Origin: Typha latifolia
Taxonomy: Eukaryota; Streptophyta; Magnoliopsida; Poales; Typhaceae
Direction of reading: 5' to 3'
NCBI GenBank assembly: GCA_019914945.1
Contig: CM034104.1
Span: 5,830,501-5,894,500 of the forward strand
DNA length: 64,000 nt
Below are positions 55,269-64,000 of this stretch, in pieces. Each line of letters opens with the position of its first letter. The first letter of the stretch is position 1. Below the pieces are notes generated by a model. That model saw only the letters and a program-made list of their open reading frames with translations, was not told the DNA's origin and ran no database searches. The position numbers were made by a program, and so were the translations under genes.

Positions 55269-58200
55269 CTATTCTCCCACTACTTCCCTCAGTCCGTCTC
55301 TCTCTAGGCCCGAGAACATCATGTCAGCAGGGTAGAACGTGTCGAGCAACTATTTGAAAATCTGATTTTCTTTGGTCACTCAAGAGTCAAGTGTCACCCA
55401 AGGAACTCCTCCCATCTCTGCAGTGCCTGATGCTACTCTGATAGTGGATGTCACAGCCGATGATCTGATAAGGGAGTGTGAAGGTATGGCCTCAGTCCCT
55501 ATTGAGTTTCAATACATCCCATCCTTAGTTGACAACCTATATATAAACTCGCATGATATCTTCTCCCCTACCCATTCAGTCATCATCACACATCATCTCT
55601 TCCCATTCCCCTCTCCTCTCGAAAAAGTCTCCATCATACCGCCAAAATCCCACTCCCAACCTCCACCAAAAAAAAAATACCAAACCCCATGTAAAAACTA
55701 GCATTAAAAATTGATTTTTTTTTTATTTTGATAATTTGATGATCACTTTATGTATTAGAGGTGTATTGGCTTTATAACTTACATATTAAATCTTAAATTT
55801 CAAGCTTTAATTAAATTTTATTTACTTTCAGCTTAATTCATTTGTTTAAGACTTTTGGACTCGTTTAAGGCTTAGGCTTCATTAAAAATTACGCTCATTT
55901 AAAGCTTAGGCTTGACTCGAGCTCAGCTTGACTTGAGCTGAACCGAGCCTAAGCCTAATATACACCTCAAAATTAATTACTAATCAAACTAAGTCACAAC
56001 CAGTTCACTCAAGCTTGGCTCATTCACACCCCCTAACATAGGTAGGTCATAAGTGTTAGTTAAGCAATGTGAACTAATATAACTTGTCATGTGGATATCC
56101 TATTTATATGCAATATTATGACGATATTAAGGACCTTATTTTTCCTAGATAAAGGCTACCTAATAATAACAATTTACCAATAGCATAAAAAAATTAAAAG
56201 GTAGAATCCCATCATTAGTACATAAGGAATAATACCTACATTATTTTCCTCAGTGATTCAGCTTTCATAAAAAGTTGAGTTTGAAGTCAATAAAATGAAT
56301 CTATAATTCCTACTCATCACTAGTTGAAATTTTAGAATTGGTTTCAACGTTTGTGATAACACTCTTTTTTAGCTATTGGTATCAAAACTAGATGTTCACC
56401 ATTTCTAGACTAATTTGAAATAGTTTGATGATAACACAATTGAATTAATGCCTTTATCAGCTAGGTTACTTGTTCTCTATCATACTTTCTTATAGTATTA
56501 TTGGTAGCTCTTTTTAATAAAACTTAGTTGTCATAAAATCAATAGTTTTTTTATGCATATATAAATACCCTTCAAAATTATCATGTTTGTTTGTGTGCCC
56601 CTCTAAATTTGAAATATATATATATATCATTTAAAACTCTTATTTTTCTATGGATACCCTACATTATTTTCCTAAGTGATTCAGCTTTCATAAAAAGTTG
56701 AGTTTGAAGTCGATAAAATGAACCTATAATTCTTATCATCACTAGTTAAAATTTTAGAATTGGTTTCAACATTTGTGATAACACTCTTTTAGCAATTGGT
56801 ATCAGAACCAAATGTTCACCATTTCTAGACTAATCTGAAATAGTTTGATGATAACACGATTGAATTGGTGTCTTTATCAGCAAGGTTACCTGTTCTCTAT
56901 CATACTCTCTTATAGTATTATTGGTAGCTTTTCTTAATAAAACTTGGTTGTTGTAAAATCAACGATTTTTTTATACATATATAAATACCCTTCAAAAATC
57001 TCATGTTTATTTGTGTGCCCCTCTAAATTTGAAATCTACGTGTGTGTTGTGTGTATGTGTGTGTGTGTGTATATATATATCCTTTAAAACCCTTATTTTT
57101 CTATGGATACCCCTTGGAGTTAACTAACTATTAAAATTTAAACAATCTCGACATAAAAAGATGAAACTGTCATCATTCTAATTTTCATAAATTTTTCCTA
57201 GTTAAGAATATTTTTATTTTTTATATTAAATTATCAAAACTTAATTTGAAAAGTAACCAGTCATGTATCTATACAAATAACATATATTATAAGAAGTAGT
57301 ATACAAGCAAATAAGCAATTTGTGAAGGGTATACAGGCAGAAAGAAAACCCTAAAAGTCTGGGGCTTTCATTGAGTTATTATTGAGTCACAATTACAGGG
57401 TAAAATGAAGTTCACATGTGATTTAATTGAAGGGGTTATCCATGAGATCATTATTGGTGTGAAAATGAGCTTCACATGTCAAATATATATATTTGATTTG
57501 TAGTAATGTGGACAATAGGGATGGATTAGATGACATTTCTATTGGGATCCAATTTCTAGAACAAATCCAAATATTAAATAGCTGATGTACTATTCTGTTC
57601 AACATATCCATACCAAACAGAACAAACTTTAGACCAACCACACAAGTTATACAAGAGTGATGGATAATTTAAGGGCTCTTGGTTTAATATGTCACACCAA
57701 CCCTGGAAGAAATGTATTAATTTCCTGTTGACATATTCCCACATCTAATTTGTTAGGTATATTTTGCAAAAGATCACCTTTTGTTAGTTGATAACAAACA
57801 TACATATATATGTTACTTTGACTGACTACTCTTCGTCTCTAGACTATAATTTAGTGTAAAATGATCAATAAAAAAAATTTTAAAAAAAATCTCATAAGAC
57901 ACATTCTACACAAGTTTACTAAAATATATCTAAGGAAAATGTCTTTGAAGAGGTTTTGAATTTTGTGAGGGTACTCTAAACAAGAGAGAGTATTTTAAAA
58001 CTTAGAAGAGAAGGAAAAAAAAAAAAAGAATGGACAAGATTATTAGATATTTAGGGAAAAGAGTGGACAAAAAAGAGCTCTCTTCTCTTTGCAGCTTTTT
58101 CCATTGACTTTATTTTCCCCATTATTGCTTAAAAGAAAAGAATTAGTCACAAAATCACTAAAACGGAAGGTATTATATGAGAATTTTTTAAAACATTTTG

Positions 58201-61200
58201 TAATAGTGGGTCCGTTACTTTTGACCAAATTATATATTAAAGGAGAGTAAATACAGGTGATCAAATTGCATGTCAATTTGGCAATAAAGATTACAGGCCA
58301 GAGAGAGTTGAATTAGAAGGGGTGGATAGCAAATTGAGATGCCAAACGAACAAGAATAAAAGATAATAATAAGAATAAAAACAAGTCATAGATAACAATG
58401 TTAGGATAAAGGAAAGATTGGAAGTGATTGGAGATGATCGGTTGATCTTACCACAGGAATGGTGATGAGCAGAAGTGGGCCAATTCCGCATACGAAGGGG
58501 TCCCTTTTGCTATTGCAATTTAGTCCCGCTTGACTGTAGTGGGTTTATGCGTCATCCCTGAGATAAGATATGAGATATATTTTACACGGGTCTTGTCTCT
58601 CTCATCCATCTACAAGGTGTATCAGAAGCAATCTTGCTAAAAGTCAGATAAGATTTTGCACTTATTCCAACTCTATGAGTTGTTGACCAAACTATAATTT
58701 TATTTATTTGTTAAAATAGATGAACCACAAATTTAAGCATTAAAATAGATATATTTTCCTATAGCCCTAAGTAAAACGGTTAAATATTAAGTGTTTTATT
58801 AAAAATATTAATAAGATTAGTATTTTGCCAAGTAAAATAGTAATTTTATCCGTGTTTTTATTGAAATGTTTTAGATAATATTTCATATCCTCTGCCCTAA
58901 GAAGCTCTTTACTTTAAAAACACTTAACAGTTAATAATTACATATTTTTATCAGGACTATAATAAAATAAACTATTTTTTTATGGTGAATAAGTTTTAAA
59001 ATATATCTAGTTTGGTCAAAAACTCTAACTCTATTTTCAAAGTTCATTAATTTGAGGGTCGTTTCACTCAAATCTAAAATGATTTTAATTTTACACCATC
59101 ATGAGAGAAATACAAGCATTTAATTATATTGAGTTTATTAATCTATCGTATAAAACTAAGTAGGTATATTTTATATAGTCAATGCATATTTTATTATATT
59201 AGAATGCACATAATTTATATTTACAATGCAAATTAGAATGCACATCTCTTTATATAAATTATATATTTTATTATAAAAATATGTACTAAAGAAATTTAAG
59301 AACTTAATCTTACTAAAACTAGTATTATTATAGTTATCTCGTATAATATACTAAATCAATGAGTAATGGCATTACTTGATATTTCATCTAATTATCATAA
59401 TATATTTTAATTAATAAAGTTATCTAATAACATAAATTAAGTTAATAAACAGTCATTATGTGTATGTACAATTCATTAGGTAGATTACTTAATTCAAAAT
59501 TTATTAGAAGCAAAAGTTACGATAATAAAAAATAATAAAAATTTGATTGAGAAAGTTGATGGAAATTTATATCATAATAAACTGGCATAAAAGCTGGAAT
59601 AAAATAAGTAGGAAAAACAAAACTCCAACTAATAGTTGGAACAATTTATCCAAGAATAAAGAGAGAGGGACTATGTTTGACCAGGATGAATTATACCTAA
59701 TTCAAGCATAACTGTTTGACCGAATAAACTCTGGATAAATTAGTTATCCTTGACTTATTTTGCCTGGTTTATTATCTGCAATTTTTCAAATAACACCCTA
59801 CATTATAGTGGTTTTGTGATTACCATCCTGTCCCTCAGCAGTTAAATTTTTATTGATAGAACTAATTGCCCTCCCAAAAAAAAATATATTCTTTTTTATT
59901 TCCAAATGAGTACATTCTAATATTTGAAACTAAACTATTATATTTCATTAGATTATAATAATAAATAATATATTTATATGATTAGAGGCATTTTCTCTCA
60001 AGGGTATTGTTTTAAATCCACTCAACCAAGTCCATGCAACCAAATTAAGCATCCATGTCTTAACCTAAACTTTACTCTATCCAGTCTAATTATGTTTGCA
60101 TGACAATTTTATACCAAAACCTTGCACAAATCCAAAGTAAGGTTTTATTTTATTTTTTTAATGTATTCCTTTCTAAAATCTCTTATTTCAAACGTATCAA
60201 AAAATAATATTTACATGCATATCGCTCAAATACTTGTAGAAATACTTAGTAGTGTTCACGGGTTTAAGAGAATTTCCAAACATTTGACTCTAATTATTGA
60301 CTATATTACCATTATGAAGGAGTATGATCCTAATAAATGTAGATGTTGACACCGATTAGAATAAATTAATTTGATCCATAGATTTAAGTCATAAGATTAG
60401 AACAGATAAGTATGTGTCAATCCTTTCCTTCTCTTTCCCCTTTTCATCTTTGGTCTAATCCATCGCTATTCTATGAACTCAATTGGTAATTAATAATACT
60501 CAAAGTGTGCTTATTTTTCAACCTCACAGGCTTCACCAAACCTCATAGTTGAGTATATCTTTTTTAAGAAGCAAAACATTGCATCAATGCAGCAAGTAGA
60601 ATAGAGTTGTTATCAGAGACAGCAGTTTCAATTAATATAAATTGGTGATTATTCTGAGTGATTCTTAGTACTATTAAGACTTCTAAATATATTTATTATG
60701 GAATGTAGAAATAGATATAGATTGCTAAGCATCCATAAAACATGGCATCTTTCAATCTCAACCACATAGGTAGGTAAATTTTGGTATACAACTCTAATTT
60801 GGTCAAAAACGATACAAAAGACCATATAAAGAAAATTTTCTTGCATACCTTATTAAAACCACTCTATGTTTTATTTTTATTATCTTTTACGCATTATATA
60901 TGGCTATTTATTATTCGAAATATAACAACTATAACTGATGAAATAGAGAATATTCACTACTTTTGAAAATAAACTAAAAGTACATCTCATATGACTTCAA
61001 AAAAAACTTATTCAAAACTATTAATGCATATTTTCAACTAGAGTTAATTTTATTTATCTCTATGGTGTGAACATTAGGATTCGGATGATAAATATCTATA
61101 TATTATTTAGGAATAATTTCACTTAGACTCATGAATTATAACTATTTTTTATATACATTCTCTTAACTTTTTTTATTACTTATATACACATCTGCTTGCT

Positions 61201-62314
61201 TGAACCAAGAAAAAGAAAGTAATTGTGAATCTCTAAACAAAAAAAAACAAAAAAAAAATTTGCTCATGAGGTATATTATATGTGGTAAACAAAAAAATTC
61301 AAAAAATGCAGGTGAAAACGATGGTAGTTCAAGAAATTTTCTGTTTTTTTTCTAACTCAAAGACTTGCTTGCTTTGAGACAAGTCTTTGGAGGAAAAGAT
61401 GGGATTTGGGAAGAAAGGGTTAAAGGAATAGTGATTAATAAAATAGAGAGAATAGGGCAACAATTACTAAGATGAGAATAGTCAGAGAAATGTGGCTACA
61501 AACAAAGGGCACAGCTGTTTAGGAAATGGAGATGAAAGGGGTCCCATTTTCCACATGCTCAAACTACTCCCACAGCCCACCTGATTATATTATTCTCATT
61601 CTCAGAAGACAATCCATGGAAGCAAACAATCCTTTGGGATAATTTTCTTCTTCAAGACTGGACCCCATAATTGACCCTCAGGGGTACTGAATCAGATCAA
61701 TTTTGATATATTTTGTTCACAATTTGTTTCATTTCTTGACTTTATTTTTTATTTTTTATTCATCTTTCCCTTTTCAATTGGGTCCAAAGGCTTCTTGTCA
61801 TTTATTGACTTAGTCATGGTCACACTTTGACTGAGAGTAATCGATCCAAGTAAATTCTCCAAGGGTTAATCACATAAAAAAAATTAATTAGTGCCAAAAA
61901 GAGCACTATTTGTAGCATAACTTCCATAATTTGGGGAATAGAAGAGCAGTTTAGAACAAGAACAAAATTCAAGATTAAAAATGGTATGTGGTATTTCTAC
62001 AAATGTGACAAATGAACCAACCATTTTGATTGGGTTAGATAAAAATTCCACCTCTCAAAATGTCCAAGTAGATTGAAGCACTGCACAATAACTTCCCACT
62101 TTACAGTCTTCTCTGCTACTTCCCCAGCCCACCCACCCCCAATGCCACTCTATAATCATAGTAAATATTAATAACAATTCCTCCACTTCCTGCACTGCCA
62201 ACTGAGATAAGCTGGTCAATGGAGTTTTAGCAGCAAGAGGTCTTCTTCCACTTGAGTTAAGTAACACAGTCCAAGGCAACACTTTGGTTCTCCGGTCAGA
62301 AAAAATCAACAGAA
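55269..62314. other. Long AT-rich intergenic region
   Basis: No gene recognised. Contains a 423-bp tandem duplication (56238-57112), GT/AT repeats (57046-57080), gagctcgagc-like remnant sequence at 55850-56030, and a possible small MITE around 59630-59800 (gtttgacc inverted pair). The part nearest 62314 should include the MED26 3' UTR. Confidence 0.55.
56238..57112. repeat. Two-copy tandem duplication, period about 423 bp
   Basis: Copies start acattattttcct(c/a)agtgattcagc at 56238 and 56661 and follow each other to tatttttctatggatacc. Each contains attggtatca-a-aac (56377, 56799), resembling a primer site, and an AT or GT/AT microsatellite near its end. They differ by substitutions and small indels. 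Confidence 0.92.
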
Positions 62315-63566
62315 CTACCGGCGCCCGCTAGCCCAACTCCTAACACTGTTCTTGTGTTTTACAATAGCATTTCTATTTTGGTGCCCCAACTTTGGTATGT
62401 CATGCAGCTCCATCACTTGTATCGTTCGCTGTTTCTTTGCTGCATCAGATGAAATGTGAAGGATCCATAAGAATAACTACTGCATTTCAACGCGAACTAA
62501 CTAAAAGACTGCAGATGTGGATTTGTAAGTTAAAACAGAATACATACCATTTTCTGCTTGCTGATAACCTTCATGAAGTTTCCTCTTTGCAATCTCTAGC
62601 CTAGCTCGATCCGAAGCTTCTATAGAATTCTTTGAATTCTAGAGAAAGTGAAGAAATCACTCAATTAGAATCAGTCTATTCACATGCTAGTCATTTCATG
62701 CATCAATAGAACACAGATACTTACGTCAGGAGGAGACATCAGAGGTTTTCTTCGGACAGCAGAGAAATCTTGTGGTTGCTTAGGTTTCATCTCACGCTCA
62801 GAAGCTGGCTTTAATGGTCTCCCAGGGCCAGATTCAGCATTACCAGGCTTTCTTAGTTTGTTCGTGATGCTTCCAGGCTTTGCTAGATTAGCTGAGGCTT
62901 CTTGTGGCTTTGTTTGCCTTGGTGCTGGCTCTTGCCTTCTTATTTGAACTTTCACTTCTGGATTAACCATCTGGCATGAGGGCTGTGGCTTCCGCACTGA
63001 TTCATGGTTTATTGGCGGCCTTCTTCCATTATTCCTCTGTTTGTCAAACTCCCCAATACTTCTAAAGTCTGCAGAGAAATCAGCAACAGAAATTTGCCAT
63101 TAATACATGGGGAACTTAGCAAGAAAGCAAACAATAACCAAGGAGGAGATTATCAAACACTCACTTCCATCATCATCCATTCCATCAAAGAACTTCAACC
63201 ACGAGCGACAAGGCAACAAGAAAAGAAAGCCAGTCAGTTATGTTAATAAGACATTCCCCTGCTTGGAAGAGTCAGTGGACTGAGACACAAGTATATCATA
63301 TAGACTTATACCTCAGCAAGCTCGATGGTAGTCGTCTGGGTGGCTAATAAAGCTCCCTCATCTAGAGGAGGAGAAGGGAGGCCTTCTTCCTCATCAAGGA
63401 CAGAAGGATTAACAGATGCAGGAGAATTGTCTGTAAATTGCAAGATCATGATTAGCTATATAAGTGTAAAACATCCAGGAAGATAATGCAGCGCCAAGTT
63501 ATTTTCTTCTTACCTGCAATGGCAGCTGTAGCATTAACCCACTCATCAACTAAAACCTTCCAACCT
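62315..63566 (-). CDS. MED26: MED26-type mediator subunit, 3' part (start beyond window)
   Basis: Exons seen: 63566-63514, 63430-63312, 63192-63165, 63068-62725, 62638-62548, 62439-62315; borders and phases agree, about 252 codons in the window. The visible part begins GWKVLVDEWV, the end of the TFIIS N-terminal-like domain, followed by an acidic stretch LDEEEGLPSPPLDEGA, FFDGMDDDG, a basic proline-rich linker, the helical DRARLEIAKRKLHEGYQQAE and the conserved end KKQRTIQVMELHDIPK. The protein belongs to the nuclear Mediator complex that bridges activators and RNA polymerase II. The 5' exons lie beyond 64000. By memory, Arabidopsis MED26B is At5g05140. No defect seen. Confidence 0.9.
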
Positions 63567-64000
63567 CTGCAGCACAGAGCAATTTGAGTAACATTAGTCA
63601 TCAAAAACATCCAATGTAGATACAGCTAATAATTACTAAACTCTCTTTCCATTAATATATGGTGGCTCCAGAAAAGACAGGCACAAGTGCATTAATAACT
63701 AAAAGTTCATGTTTAATATAATTGTCGCTACCTACTTAAGATGTAAACTATATCCTTTTACAACTAAATCTTGCAAACATAGAGGCTATAACGAATGTAA
63801 CGGTCCTGCGAACAATGAACAAGAGTGCAGCAGAGCCGACAATTTAACAAAGATCATATAAGGCATCGACAACAATACGGTAATGATATAACTGATTGTC
63901 TAATTCCCAGAAAGCAAGGAGCTGATTGTAATCCAGATTAATTGATTCAATGCCAACACGTCCGCAAGAAAAGCAGAAATTTCTTGATATGGATAAACAT
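63567..64000 (-). other. Intron of the MED26 gene
   Basis: No exon of the N-terminal domain was found in these bases, so an intron runs to the window edge. Confidence 0.6.

Noticed and set aside
62055..62309. 84-residue minus-strand frame after the MED26 stop
   Set aside because: The MED26 exon ends at 62315 with the conserved C-terminus; this is probably 3' UTR and has no family features.

Overview
The window is nuclear DNA from a flowering plant. The evidence is spliced protein genes with GT/AG introns, abundant LTR retrotransposons primed by initiator tRNA-Met, Ty1/copia and LINE fragments, a Mutator-like element, and plant gene families (GDSL esterase, BTB-BACK, HIRAN/RING Snf2 helicase, plant MED26). 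The GC-rich first exons of the helicase and GDSL genes, falling to AT-rich later exons, hint at a monocot; I do not assign a species. No prokaryotic operon, CRISPR array or rRNA/tRNA gene was seen.

Layout: 78-5252 is a Ty3/gypsy element (G1) with two LTRs and a 5-bp target duplication but no integrase. 6223-8718 (-) is a five-exon GDSL esterase gene, intact except for one TAG in exon 1. It is followed by an inverted partial copy (about 8795-10955, +) and a third copy (11703-18814, -). The third copy is split by a complete Ty1/copia insertion (12928-18216), which itself contains a solo LTR (13844-14748). 20042-22934 is a decayed Ty3 element (G3) lying next to a BTB-BACK gene (22996-26613, -) that has one in-frame stop and a solo copia-type LTR in an intron. 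27520-29210 is a SIRE-like copia remnant. 30149-36200 is a decayed Ty3 element (G4, -). 37038-39457 is a long-TIR Mutator-like element.

The second half holds the best-preserved genes. 40143-48441 (+) is a complete three-exon HIRAN-Snf2-RING helicase (851 codons by my exon model) with a 5-kb intron carrying another TIR element. 62315-63566 (-) is the 3' part of a MED26 mediator subunit gene whose start lies beyond the window. Between them lie a LINE ORF1 remnant and a Ty3 element (G2, 51525-55263), which keeps gag-protease and part of integrase but lost RT/RNase H and nearly all of its 3' LTR.

Nothing looks like a wholly new host system. The most interesting structure is in the transposons. 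Palindromic TTCGAA arrays sit upstream of TATA-like boxes in LTRs of both Ty3 and Ty1 type. A stem-loop lies 17-18 bp before the 3' LTR in three Ty3 elements and shows a compensatory base-pair difference. LTR/primer-binding-site junctions are tandemly multiplied inside two LTRs. Related Ty3 copies have lost different parts of pol.
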